Origin: Paraburkholderia sp. BCC1886
GTDB taxonomy: Bacteria; Pseudomonadota; Gammaproteobacteria; Burkholderiales; Burkholderiaceae
Reading direction: 5' to 3'
Assembly: GCF_900996245.1 (NCBI RefSeq)
Contig: NZ_CAAJGK010000033.1
Coordinates: 62,001-126,000, forward strand
DNA: 64,000 nucleotides
The position numbers were made by a program, and so were the translations under genes. Within the stretch, counting starts at the first letter, position 1. Each line of letters begins with the position of its first letter. The notes under the pieces are model-generated. The model worked only from the letters and a program-made list of their open reading frames with translations, did no database searches and was not told where the DNA came from. Of the stretch, positions 44,088 through 52,717 are shown in pieces.

Positions 44088-46265
44088 ATGAATCCAGCAT
44101 TGCCGGGCGTCAGGAAGCACGGTGGATGGGCTTTGCGGCCCGCCGCCCTCGCAACATTCCTGCTCTTCGCCACCAGCCAGTCCACATGGGCGCAGCAAAA
44201 CGAGATCGACCCTTCGGCCTCCGCCACTCCAAAGAGCGAAGCGGCGCTCCCGTCGATTTCCGTCAGCAGCTCCGCTGCGAACGATGAGGTTCAGCAGTTG
44301 CACCGCGACGTCAGCGCGGGCGCGCTCGGCAACCGCACTCAACTGGATACGCCTTATTCGACCACCGTCGTGACCGGCGAGGAACTGGCAGACCGGCAAG
44401 CCAAAAAACTCGGCGACGTGTTTGCGCAGGACGCGTCCGTGTCGGATAACAGCAATCCGTACAACGCGTGGGCGAGTTACATCACCGTGCGCGGCATGCA
44501 ACTCGACTGGCAGAACGGCTACCGGATCGACGGCCAGCCATTCAACTCTTATGGCATTACCTTGCCTTACGAGCAGCTGGAAAGCGTCCAACTGTTAAAG
44601 GGCCTGTCGGGTTTCATGTACGGATTCGGCGCGCCGGGCGGTGTCGTGAACTACGTCACCAAGAAGCCGCCTGCCGGCGACAAACAGATTGCCAGCGTCG
44701 ACGTGGGTTATGCATCGACCGGCGTGTGGTCGGAGCATCTCGACCTGGGCGGCCGTGTCGGGCCGGACAACATGTTTGGCTACCGCTTCAATGCGACCCA
44801 CGAGGAAGGCAAGACCTACAACGACGGCAATGTACGGCGCGATTCGTTCTCGCTGTCCGCCGATGCGCGCCTGACCCGCGACCTCACCGCGACGTTCGGC
44901 GCGTTATACCAGGAGCGCCACTCGTCGGGCATCACGACGGCTCTGTCGACTGCGCAATACACCGGCTCGTCGTTACCGGCACTACTGAGCGGGGGCAGCA
45001 GCACGCTCGTTACGCCCGACCAGCATCTGAATACGAACCTGCAACTTTATACCGCGGGATTGCGCTACAACCTGAATCAGGACTGGACGGTTTCCGCGAG
45101 CTATAGCTTCAGCAAGTCCACGCGCTACCGTAACGAAAGCACGTTCTATCTGCTCGATCCCGCCGGCGATTACAACGACTATCGATTCGAAGGCAAGGAA
45201 GGGCATCAGCTGGGCGCGTGGCAGGTGATGGCCGAAGGGCTCGTGAAAACCGGACCCTTGCAGCATCAACTCGTCTTCGGCGCGGCTTATCAGAAGCAGA
45301 CCAACGACGACACGGCGAACAGCTACTACGCGCAGATAGGCACGGGCAATATCTATCAGCCGAACGTCAATCGCTACGACAGCTCAGGCTTTTATACCTA
45401 TCGCAATGCGGACATCACGCAGAAGGCCGTGTTTGCGAGCGATACGATTGCGATTACCGATCGCTGGTCCGTGCTCGGCGGCGTGCGCTACACGAACTAC
45501 GAACAGCACGGCTACGGCGTCGATGGCTCGACGACCTCGTCGTACTCGCAGAACGGCGTCGTCACGCCGAGCGTCGCGCTCATGTTCAAGCTCATGCCGG
45601 GTACGACTCTTTACGCGAGCTATGTCGAATCGCTCGAAGCAGGGACTGTCGTCGGCACCACGTACGCGAACGCGGGCGCTATCCTCAACCCGCTGCGCAG
45701 CAAGCAATACGAAGTCGGGGTGAAGAGCCAGCACGAGCGATGGAACGCGACGGCGGCACTGTTTCGCATCGAACGCGGCGCGCAGTATGCCAACAGCGAC
45801 AACGTCTTTGTCGAAGACGGCGAGTCGATATTCGAAGGAGCGGAAGCGGGCGGCGATGTTCGCATCGGCCGCGACTGGACAGTCGGCGCAGACCTGATGT
45901 GGATCGCAACGCACTACCAGAAGGGATCGACCTACGACGGCAACCGGGTGGCCGGCGCGCCGGGCTTCGTCGCGGCGGCCCATGTGAACTATGCGGTGCC
46001 GGCGGTTCCAGGGCTCACGCTGGGTGCAGGCGCCAAGTTCACGGGCAACACCAATCTGCGGCCTGCCGGCGATCTGAACGTGCCGGGCTACACGGTCTTC
46101 AACCTCGGCGCGACCTATACGACTCGTGTCGCAGGACACACCGTCGGCGTGCGCGCGGCAATCGACAATCTGACCAATCGCCGCTACTGGGAATTCCAGT
46201 ACGCCGATTACATCCAGCCCGGGGAGCCGCGCACTGTTTCGGTCAACGCGCGACTCGAGTTCTGA
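44088..46265 (+). CDS. TonB-dependent siderophore receptor
   Basis: A 725-residue outer membrane receptor. A signal peptide ends STWAQ; the plug has LDTPYSTTVVTGEELADRQA, ITVRGMQLDWQNGYRIDG and LESVQLLKGLSGFMYGFG with GGVVNYVTKKP; the barrel ends TVSVNARLEF. The overall pattern is that of the TonB-siderophore family. A perfect Fur-like palindrome is directly upstream. It has no neighbouring siderophore synthesis, permease or sigma/anti-sigma genes, and lacks a clear N-terminal signalling domain, so it is probably a simple importer of an external siderophore. Confidence 0.92.
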   Translation: MNPALPGVRKHGGWALRPAALATFLLFATSQSTWAQQNEIDPSASATPKSEAALPSISVSSSAANDEVQQLHRDVSAGALGNRTQLDTPYSTTVVTGEELADRQAKKLGDVFAQDASVSDNSNPYNAWASYITVRGMQLDWQNGYRIDGQPFNSYGITLPYEQLESVQLLKGLSGFMYGFGAPGGVVNYVTKKPPAGDKQIASVDVGYASTGVWSEHLDLGGRVGPDNMFGYRFNATHEEGKTYNDGNVRRDSFSLSADARLTRDLTATFGALYQERHSSGITTALSTAQYTGSSLPALLSGGSSTLVTPDQHLNTNLQLYTAGLRYNLNQDWTVSASYSFSKSTRYRNESTFYLLDPAGDYNDYRFEGKEGHQLGAWQVMAEGLVKTGPLQHQLVFGAAYQKQTNDDTANSYYAQIGTGNIYQPNVNRYDSSGFYTYRNADITQKAVFASDTIAITDRWSVLGGVRYTNYEQHGYGVDGSTTSSYSQNGVVTPSVALMFKLMPGTTLYASYVESLEAGTVVGTTYANAGAILNPLRSKQYEVGVKSQHERWNATAALFRIERGAQYANSDNVFVEDGESIFEGAEAGGDVRIGRDWTVGADLMWIATHYQKGSTYDGNRVAGAPGFVAAAHVNYAVPAVPGLTLGAGAKFTGNTNLRPAGDLNVPGYTVFNLGATYTTRVAGHTVGVRAAIDNLTNRRYWEFQYADYIQPGEPRTVSVNARLEF

Positions 46266-46304
46266 GGCGCGGGGCATGGCGAGGCCTTGGGTCGCTTCGC
46301 TTCG

Positions 46305-47105
46305 CTAGAAACGATACGCGACGCAGGCCATGCCATTGAGGTCGAGTCGGCGTTCGGTGACCGGACTGCCTGCCGCGTACCGTTCGAGGCGTCCGACCAC
46401 CGCCCCGACATTCGCCGACCAGTGCGGCGTGATTTCATAAGTCGCGTTCACGTTGAAATGGACGTCCCGCAACCCGGAGCCGGTGGCATACCCCGGTAAT
46501 TGCGACGCGGCGCTTTCCTGTTGAGATACACCGAAAAAGGTGCGGGTGTAGGCACCGTTGACCCAGGTAAGACCCGGGCCAACGGAGATCAGGAGTTTGC
46601 CGATCGGCGCCGATACGAAGAAATCGATCATTGCCGTCATGCCTTGACCAGTCCCGCCGATGTCCTGATAGACCGCCGCCGCGCCCGTAAAAGCCCACCA
46701 CGTGTAGTCGGCGAAGAGTCGCAACTTGGGTCCGTAGTGAACGTCCGGTAAGCCCTTGAGCCGCACATCGTCGGACGACGATCTCGACTGGAAATCGAAG
46801 CTCAGCGACGCGCCGACGTGATAGTTCTCACCGTGTAGTGCATTGACGCCCAGCACGTCGGGCCCCTGAGAAAAAACGAGGTCTTTCCACGAGATGTCCT
46901 GCACTGGAAAGGGCAGGACCTGGAGTCGCGAAGAACCGGGAAATTTCGGGAAGATGTACAACCCCGGGCCGACCGACATTTTCCAGTCGCTATCGGTTTG
47001 CGGCTCCGCGGCAATCGCCAGATTGGTCATCGCTGTCAAACCGCACACGATGCTCGCTGCAAGCGCGACGCAGCGATAGCCGATCGATGTCGTCGCACCC
47101 ATCAA
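46305..47105 (-). CDS. MipA/OmpV family outer membrane protein
   Basis: A 266-residue protein with a signal peptide ending NLAIA-AE and the MipA/OmpV features: GPGLYIFPKFPGSSRLQVLP at the start of the barrel, FADYTWWAFTG and a C-terminus LDLNGMACVAYRF ending in phenylalanine. MipA binds murein hydrolase/synthase complexes in E. coli; OmpV-like proteins are adhesins or osmoporins in others. Its start overlaps the end of the hydrolase gene by four bases (ATGA), so it is the last gene of a three-gene operon. It converges with the TonB receptor. Confidence 0.85.
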   Translation of the reverse strand: MMGATTSIGYRCVALAASIVCGLTAMTNLAIAAEPQTDSDWKMSVGPGLYIFPKFPGSSRLQVLPFPVQDISWKDLVFSQGPDVLGVNALHGENYHVGASLSFDFQSRSSSDDVRLKGLPDVHYGPKLRLFADYTWWAFTGAAAVYQDIGGTGQGMTAMIDFFVSAPIGKLLISVGPGLTWVNGAYTRTFFGVSQQESAASQLPGYATGSGLRDVHFNVNATYEITPHWSANVGAVVGRLERYAAGSPVTERRLDLNGMACVAYRF

Positions 47106-47983
47106 GCTTTCTCCGCTAGCGTGGCCAGCTGCCTGAGACGACGTGCCAGCGCGCGTGACACGACCGGCCTCGGGTTATTGCCTGCCGATGAAGCTGCCGC
47201 GCTTTCGCGCAGGAACAGAGAGCATTCGCGCGCGACCACCTCGCGTTCGTTATCCGATGTGATCATGTGATACGAGTCGTCGAGCCAGATGGTTCGTAGA
47301 AAGGATGAACCTATCTTCGACTCGACGAGATGGGCGTTATGGGGACTCGACGTTTCATCATCGATAGCGTGAATGATGAGGCAATCTGTTCCAATACTTT
47401 TCAGGTTCTTGCGCACGGAGGCGGCGAGTCGGCTCGCTTCGTGCAACGCGGGCATCGCGATAGACGCCGGTCCCACCTCGCTGATTTCGTTTTTCTGCAT
47501 CGCGCGTGCGATTTTCGAGCGCAAGGCTTCGTTGCGCAGACCGTAAGGCTCGTGCTCGCGATAGCGATAGCGCGAACGCATTGGCGTGTAGTAGGCGTAG
47601 TCGAGCAGAAATCTGTACCAGGGAATGGCCCAGCCGTCGTAACGGAGCGTGATCGAAAGAAGCAGCAGTGCGCGCGCGGCCGGCCTCTGCTGGGCGAGCG
47701 CGGCAGCGAGCGTCGCGCCCATGGACAGGCCGCATACGGAGACGTGACGATACTGTGTGGCGAGCGCATCGAACTGGGCCACCGCCGCGTCGATCCAATG
47801 TTCCATCGGTGCATGTCCCGTCCCCGCACTGTAGCCGCTCAACTCCGGGCTATGGATCGCGAAACCCTCCTCGGCAAGAAAGCGGGCAAGGAACCGCAAT
47901 TCCAGCGGCGAACTCGATAAACCGTGCAGCAGCAGGACAACATGGTCGCTGTTCTCACCGGTCGAAAATTGACGCTTATCCAT
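47102..47983 (-). CDS. Alpha/beta hydrolase (serine lipase/carboxylesterase type)
   Basis: A 293-residue alpha/beta hydrolase. HGLSSSP (20-26) is the oxyanion-hole segment, the nucleophile is S87 in GLSMG, the acid is in AIDDE (D208/D209) and the base is H239 in DSYHM. The pattern resembles monoglyceride lipase/carboxylesterase Est30-like enzymes. A C-terminal extension of about 40 residues rich in R and A follows. It starts one base after the DUF4118 gene stop and overlaps mipA by four bases, so all three are tightly coupled. Its substrate is unknown; the outer-membrane partner suggests an envelope lipid or ester. Confidence 0.83.
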   Translation of the reverse strand: MDKRQFSTGENSDHVVLLLHGLSSSPLELRFLARFLAEEGFAIHSPELSGYSAGTGHAPMEHWIDAAVAQFDALATQYRHVSVCGLSMGATLAAALAQQRPAARALLLLSITLRYDGWAIPWYRFLLDYAYYTPMRSRYRYREHEPYGLRNEALRSKIARAMQKNEISEVGPASIAMPALHEASRLAASVRKNLKSIGTDCLIIHAIDDETSSPHNAHLVESKIGSSFLRTIWLDDSYHMITSDNEREVVARECSLFLRESAAASSAGNNPRPVVSRALARRLRQLATLAEKA

Positions 47984-47984
47984 G

Positions 47985-48782
47985 TCAGTCTGCTACCCGG
48001 AGAATAAGAAACTCGCCCGAAGGCGTCGTGAACCGGTCGCATACACAGTCGACGGGGCGCCAGTCCTGCCCGGCCGAAAGAAACCGCATGCGATGGTGTC
48101 CAGGTATCAGACGCTCGCAGGCTCGCGCCAGGTCTTCGTGATGCACTTTGGAATGCATGGCGCCGAAGGCAATACCCGCGCCAAACGAGTCGTCGTCGAT
48201 CATGCCGCTCGGTGTCGCGGCTGCCGCTGCCGCGATGAAACTGCCCGGCGGCATGCTGTTCGTTGGATCGAGTGCCCGGATGAGAATCAGTGAGCGGTTG
48301 TGCTGCGCGATGTAATGCAGCATGCGATGCATTGCGTCCGTCGCGCGCCGCTCGAGAAGACGCTCGTTGTCGTGCCGCAGCAGCATCTCATAGCGCGACT
48401 GGGACACCGCGGTCAGCAGTTGGGCGCGATACTGCGCGCGTCTGAGCCGCTCCACCAGCGTGAGCATGATGATCGTGATGAGCGGATACGACACCACCAG
48501 CCGCACGTCCGACTGATCGATGATGTCGAGTCGACCATAGGGCGGCACGAACAGGTAATCTGCGATGCAAAGGCCGGCCAGCATCACGCAGATCGACGGC
48601 GCAAGGCCGCAGTAATATTCGACCAGGATCGCGGCAATGAGAAACGCCGTTCCCGGCATGATGGGACCGAGCAAGGGGTGCAACGCCGTTCGAATGACGG
48701 CAGCAGTAAGAAGTGCCGCCGTCGCAATGAGCCATCGGTTCCGGCCACGCGGTGCCCACCGTCGGGAATTCCTGACTTCCAT
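47985..48782 (-). CDS. DUF4118 membrane protein, sensor-kinase-like without kinase domain
   Basis: A 265-residue protein. Residues about 17-110 form a four-helix membrane domain with GPIMPGTAFLIAAILVEYYC and GLAPSICVMLAGLCIADYLF, the DUF4118 domain found in KdpD and related sensor kinases. A short coiled segment (VERLRRAQYRAQLLTAVSQS) follows, but there is no H-box or ATPase domain; the C-terminal 120 residues are of unknown type. An A7 run stands in place of a ribosome site directly before the ATG. It is the first gene of a three-gene operon with the hydrolase and MipA. It may be a signal sensor or a truncated kinase. Confidence 0.65.
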   Translation of the reverse strand: MEVRNSRRWAPRGRNRWLIATAALLTAAVIRTALHPLLGPIMPGTAFLIAAILVEYYCGLAPSICVMLAGLCIADYLFVPPYGRLDIIDQSDVRLVVSYPLITIIMLTLVERLRRAQYRAQLLTAVSQSRYEMLLRHDNERLLERRATDAMHRMLHYIAQHNRSLILIRALDPTNSMPPGSFIAAAAAATPSGMIDDDSFGAGIAFGAMHSKVHHEDLARACERLIPGHHRMRFLSAGQDWRPVDCVCDRFTTPSGEFLILRVAD

Positions 48783-49212
48783 TTTTTTTATTGCGAAAAT
48801 GACTTTCGCTTTGCCGAGCGTGGTTAGATAAATTACAGCGCGTTACTTTAGTGCGCCGGGCAGAGCCTGTCGATGAAAAATTTCGCGGAGTAATTGCGCG
48901 CGGCGGTGGTGCCGTGGCGTGGGGGTGTGATACGCAGATCGGGACGTATTGCAGCCATTTTTAGCAAAGCGCCCCACCCAGGCGGTGCTACGGTCAGGCA
49001 TCCCCGTTGACGGAGAGAGCGATTCACGGCAGGCTCCGGGCAACCTTGGTTGTTGAGGCATTCGGCCTGTGCCGGCTCGACAGTTAAAGCGCGCTGATCT
49101 TCCATCATTGCGCTCAAGGTTATAGCGCTTCCGCGTGGGTGATGCCTGCACTCTAAGTGCACTCACTTTTTGTTCACTGCTGAGATCGTAGGCTTCTGCC
49201 GAGTCCAATCGC
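48783..49212. other. Non-coding stretch between two minus-strand genes
   Basis: About 430 bases between the DUF4118 start and the end of the degenerate receiver gene. The first 60 bases are AT-rich and likely hold the DUF4118 promoter. TGCACT (49147-49152) and AGTGCA (49156-49161) make a short hairpin followed on the plus strand by CTCACTTTTT. Two minus-strand frames here (48843-49307, 48848-49162) show no ribosome site or motif and I do not call them. Confidence 0.4.
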
Positions 49213-49713
49213 TTATAAGCCCGCGTATTGGGCAGAAGGGCAAGCGCCCTCGTCCAGCGCAACATGAACCGGGCGGCGCGGCGTGCGTCGATCGAGCATA
49301 TCGGCAAGCCTTCCTACCTGACACGGTGCCCAGCACATCCCATCGAAGCCGGTTTCGCGTGCCTTTCTGGTCGCCGCCTGAGATGCCGGGTTTGCTAACG
49401 CAATCAGCAGGGTCCGCGCGAACGCAGGGTTTATCGAGGCGGCCTTGATAAAATCCACCACATCCGGGCTGGCCAGACGTGTATCGACAAGAAGCGCCGC
49501 CGGCCGCCAGTAGCCAAGTATCAGTTCAACGGAGTGCGGGTCGGAATAATGAATGGCCCCGAAATCTTCTCTCTCGAGCCGGGAAACAATCATTTCTCCA
49601 GTAGCAGGGTCGGGATGCAGGACGATAACAAGTCGCGCCGATCCGTCGGGTGGCACTGGCTTGACGTTCCATAGGGCGATATCTTCCAGCTCGTCGTAAT
49701 GGCTTGGATGCAT
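49213..49713 (-). CDS. Degenerate response-regulator receiver protein, paralogue A
   Basis: A 166-residue protein with a receiver-like fold: an N-terminal ALW segment (13-15), VIVLHPDPATGE with D35 in the acidic position, the putative phospho-acceptor D77 in LLVDTR, and GFDG (122-125). The conserved lysine near the C-terminus is absent (segment MCWAPC), and only one acid is seen in the pocket. The ATG at 49713 follows AGGGGGA. It is divergent from and clearly related to the gene at 50157-50636; the two share ALW, a WxPAxxLLDTR block and GFDG. The missing lysine suggests it does not switch in the usual way. Confidence 0.65.
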   Translation of the reverse strand: MHPSHYDELEDIALWNVKPVPPDGSARLVIVLHPDPATGEMIVSRLEREDFGAIHYSDPHSVELILGYWRPAALLVDTRLASPDVVDFIKAASINPAFARTLLIALANPASQAATRKARETGFDGMCWAPCQVGRLADMLDRRTPRRPVHVALDEGACPSAQYAGL

Positions 49714-50156
49714 TTGATCCCCCTTCATGCGGCGACGTACGCACCGCTTCAGCGCGCTTCTGTACAGCGCGCGCCATTTTGGTTCTCTCAGGTCCCAGCG
49801 TCTTTCATCGCGCTGATGTCAAGTGAATTTGACGCTGTTAACCTCGACTGTCAACGATTCGGGGACAGGGAATTTCCCTCTCTTGCTTGGAATCGATGAA
49901 ACGCTAAGCGACCGTGTCACCAGGGGTTCGATGCTATGGCGGTCCAACCTCGACGGGCGTTCCGTCATGGCCAATAGTCCCCATGCTCTTGACGTGCGCG
50001 GCGACATTGGCGAGCGCCCAGAAACAAAATAACGCTGTGTTAAGCTCGCCGTAAATTCGTTTGAGTCTTCTCGGGACCTTGTGTTTTCTCCATGAGAAGA
50101 GCCTTCTTCTACAAATACAAATGACGAGAGACATCGGGTAATCCCGATGCAGAGAC
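49714..50156. other. Divergent promoter region between two receiver-like paralogues
   Basis: A 443-base region holding the promoters of both paralogues. It has AT-rich stretches near 49815-49885 and 50030-50120. A short TTCTC-CAT-GAGAA hairpin is near 50086-50098, and a stronger hairpin lies just before the right-hand start (listed separately). A 66-codon frame at 49699-49899 has no ribosome site and overlaps the left gene; not called. Confidence 0.45.
50132..50149 (+). promoter_or_regulatory. Hairpin directly upstream of a start codon
   Basis: CATCGGG (50132-50138), TAAT, CCCGATG (50143-50149): a perfect 7-bp stem with a four-base loop, seven bases before the ATG at 50157. The only ribosome-site candidate, AGAGA, lies between the stem and the start. 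The hairpin could control translation by partly covering the ribosome site, or act as an operator. Confidence 0.45.
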
Positions 50157-50636
50157 ATGGCCAGACGTTTACCGACCGAAAATGAATCGGAATTCGCCCT
50201 TTGGACCTTTGCGCGCAGTCGTCCTGCGAAAATAAACCGGCGTGTGCTCGTAATCCATCTGGACCGGAACGTGGGTGAGTCTATTGCCACGCTCCTGAGG
50301 GTGAAAGGCATGCTAGCGTCATTCGCTGGAGGTATCAGGGAGGCTGCTGTGACTCTCGACATATGGGCTCCCGCAATCATCCTGCTCGATACCCGGGTGG
50401 ATGACCAGAGTTATGCATTTGCCAAACGCTGTCGCGAACATGAGAACACGTCGAATGTTCTCCTCGTCGCAATGAGTAACTTCGCTCCGCGCGAATCTAT
50501 TGAAGATCTGAAGGCCGCTGGTTTCGACGGACATTTTCGACGTCCATGCGAAACATGGCGAATCATCGATGTGCTGAGTACATTCCTTCAATACGACGCT
50601 GTTGCCGACCCTGCCCGGGGAAAGATGCCGCGGTGA
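50157..50636 (+). CDS. Degenerate response-regulator receiver protein, paralogue B
   Basis: A 159-residue receiver-like protein: ALW at 14-16, VLVIHLDRNVGESIATLL (D36), phospho-acceptor candidate D78 in ILLDTR, S107 at the switch position and GFDG (122-125). The conserved lysine is replaced by arginine (FRRP, 127-130). It is a paralogue of the divergent gene at 49213-49713. Its stop is two bases from the convergent histidine kinase stop, so it borders the KaiC-like signalling operon. Its N-terminal 25 residues are basic. It may bind or titrate the kinase or regulators of that operon; that is inference. Confidence 0.65.
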   Translation: MARRLPTENESEFALWTFARSRPAKINRRVLVIHLDRNVGESIATLLRVKGMLASFAGGIREAAVTLDIWAPAIILLDTRVDDQSYAFAKRCREHENTSNVLLVAMSNFAPRESIEDLKAAGFDGHFRRPCETWRIIDVLSTFLQYDAVADPARGKMPR

Positions 50637-50638
50637 AT

Positions 50639-52159
50639 CTAGCCGGCGGAGGCTAGCGCGAGCGTGACCGTAAAGGTCGCTCCGCACCCCGGGCCATCGC
50701 TCGCCACGTCGATGGAACCGCCATGCAGGCCGACAATGTGTTTCGCCAGCCAGAGCCCCAGGCCGAGCCCGCCCACGCGGCCGCTCGATTGCGGCCCGAT
50801 CTGCTGAAATCGGTCGAATACCAGCGACAATGCGTCGGGCGCTATACCTCGGCCCGTGTCACGCACACGCATCTCCGCACAATCCTGTGTGGCCTTAACC
50901 GATATCTCGACGTCGCCGGCGTCGGTGAACTTGACGGCATTGGCCAGCAGATTCCATATCACCTGCTTGATCCGGCTTTCGTCCGCCATCACGAGGCACG
51001 GCGAGATATCGACAGCCTGCAACTGTAGACCCTTGTGCTGCGCGAGCTTACGCACATCTTCGGCAACGATCGCGGCGAGCGCACCGAGGTCCACGGGTTG
51101 CAGCTTGACCGACAGTTTTCCGGTCGCGATTGCGCCGCTATCGAGCAGATCGTCGACCATGTGCGACAGCTGTCGTCCGTTACGACGGATGGCTTCGCCG
51201 GCCCGCACCACATTCGCCGGGTCCATCGCAAGTTTCAGCAGCTCTGCCCAGGAGACGATGGCGTTCAGCGGCGATCGAAGTTCGTGGCTTACCGCTGCAA
51301 TGAACTGGTCCATCGTGCGCGCGACCGCCTCGCTGCGCTCGCGCGCCGAACGTTCTGAATTCGCCAGAGCGTCCAGCTCGATTTCGTGCTGCTTGCGCGA
51401 GGTCAGGTCCAGCGTAAAACCCGTTACCGATCGCATCGTTCCGTCTTTGTTGAACCGGCAGATGCCGTGGACCAGAACCCAGTGACATCCGTCGGGGGAT
51501 TGCCGCTCGCACTCGAAGGACCGCTGACCGCCATGCGCGCCGGGATTTGCTTCGATCCTGTCGGGCAGACCGTCGAGCAACCACTCGCGGGTCACGTCTG
51601 CAGATCGGGACACGCCGAGATGAAGCAGACACGGCTCGTTACACCGGACGCTGCCCGTTGCGACCTCCAGTCGCCAGACGCCGAGGCCTGCAAGGGCAAG
51701 CGTCGCGTCGAGCTCAGCGTCGCCGGTATCGTTTGTCTGCCGTGTCGGACCATCGATCACCGATTGCACCGGGGTCAAGGCGGCAAGCTCGCGTGCCGTG
51801 ACGTCGTCGTAACGCAAGGTGATAAGTCGCGGCTCCAGCCCTCTGGCGGGAATGACAGAAGCGAATACCTGCCAGTCGCGCGGTCGCTGACAGCTACCAC
51901 CCTCCGTATCTGCCTCGTGATCAAGACGGATGACGCTGGACCGACAGTGCTCCCCGCCACGCAGCTCGCTCGAGATCGAGCGAACGAGTTCCTCGTGCCG
52001 CGGGTCGAGATCTGCCCAACTCATGGTTTTGCCGGGCGAATGGTCACGGCGCGTGTCGAAGAGCGAGCGCCACGCGCGGTTCGCTGCAACAGGGACGAGA
52101 TCGCCGTCGAGCACGAGGTAGGGTTCGGCCAGAAGCTCGAAGAGTCCGGTGTCTGCCAT
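50639..52159 (-). CDS. PAS-domain sensor histidine kinase
   Basis: A 506-residue kinase without membrane helices. An N-terminal PAS-like region (about 1-125) and a second PAS with PAC motif (about 150-255, ending GFTLDLTSRKQHE) precede the HisKA domain with the phospho-acceptor H292 in AAVSHELRSPLNAI. The ATPase domain has the N-box NLLANAVKF (403-411), DTGRGI (434-439) and GLGLGL (464-469). There is no attached receiver, so it probably phosphorylates one or both single-domain regulators upstream. The ATG at 52159 has GGGGAG seven bases before it. It is the last gene of the operon with the KaiC-like ATPase. Confidence 0.88.
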   Translation of the reverse strand: MADTGLFELLAEPYLVLDGDLVPVAANRAWRSLFDTRRDHSPGKTMSWADLDPRHEELVRSISSELRGGEHCRSSVIRLDHEADTEGGSCQRPRDWQVFASVIPARGLEPRLITLRYDDVTARELAALTPVQSVIDGPTRQTNDTGDAELDATLALAGLGVWRLEVATGSVRCNEPCLLHLGVSRSADVTREWLLDGLPDRIEANPGAHGGQRSFECERQSPDGCHWVLVHGICRFNKDGTMRSVTGFTLDLTSRKQHEIELDALANSERSARERSEAVARTMDQFIAAVSHELRSPLNAIVSWAELLKLAMDPANVVRAGEAIRRNGRQLSHMVDDLLDSGAIATGKLSVKLQPVDLGALAAIVAEDVRKLAQHKGLQLQAVDISPCLVMADESRIKQVIWNLLANAVKFTDAGDVEISVKATQDCAEMRVRDTGRGIAPDALSLVFDRFQQIGPQSSGRVGGLGLGLWLAKHIVGLHGGSIDVASDGPGCGATFTVTLALASAG

Positions 52160-52261
52160 CACCGTACTCCCCTTGGTGTCGCCGCACGCAGGTCGGCTTG
52201 ACGCGGCCGGCGGATGCAAGCGGCAGGGGTCGAAACGGGCGGTATGAGAGGCATAGCGCTG

Positions 52262-52618
52262 TCAGCCCTGAATCAGATTTTCGATGGTGGCAAGAAAAAC
52301 TTCCAGGCGTGCCGGCTTGCGGAGGACCGAGTCCCATAAACGCTCGTCGACCGGCGTACCCACATGCGCCGAAGTGTGTAGCGCGATCGGGATGCCTGCC
52401 CATTGCGCGTGCTGCCGGATCGACCTGCAAAGATCCTCCCCGTTCATTCCGGGCATCATCAGATCGGTAATAACCAGGTCGGGCCTGCGGCGACTCAACT
52501 GTTCGAGCGCTTCCCGCCCGTCACGGGCCCGGTCCACGCTGTAGCCGACATATTCGAGCGCGAAACTCCACGCCTCGAGCAGCTCGGGTTCGTCGTCAAC
52601 AAGAAGGATAAGCGTCAT
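52262..52618 (-). CDS. Single-domain response regulator (CheY-like), first copy
   Basis: A 118-residue receiver with no output domain. The acidic pocket is D8/D9/E10, the phospho-acceptor D52 in VITDLMMPGM, switch residue T82 or S83, and K101 in LRKPA, so it is complete. It lies between the second regulator and the histidine kinase (102-base gap to the kinase start) and is most likely phosphorylated by it. With no DNA-binding domain it should act by protein contact, possibly with the KaiC-like ATPase. Confidence 0.88.
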   Translation of the reverse strand: MTLILLVDDEPELLEAWSFALEYVGYSVDRARDGREALEQLSRRRPDLVITDLMMPGMNGEDLCRSIRQHAQWAGIPIALHTSAHVGTPVDERLWDSVLRKPARLEVFLATIENLIQG

Positions 52619-52717
52619 GGACTGCCCGAAGCCAGTGCGTTAATCGATGCCGGGCTCGCCCGCCATATTCCTGAAAGACCCACCGCCGACCTCTCGCGAT
52701 ACTGTCAGCGTCCCCGA

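Noticed and set aside
49147..49161. Short hairpin TGCACT-CTA-AGTGCA as a terminator
   Set aside because: Six-bp stem with the T-run only on the strand opposite to the flanking genes; too weak to call.
48843..49307. Minus-strand open frame of 154 codons between DUF4118 and receiver genes
   Set aside because: Overlaps the end of the receiver-like gene, has no ribosome site or recognisable motif, and its composition does not look like a real protein.
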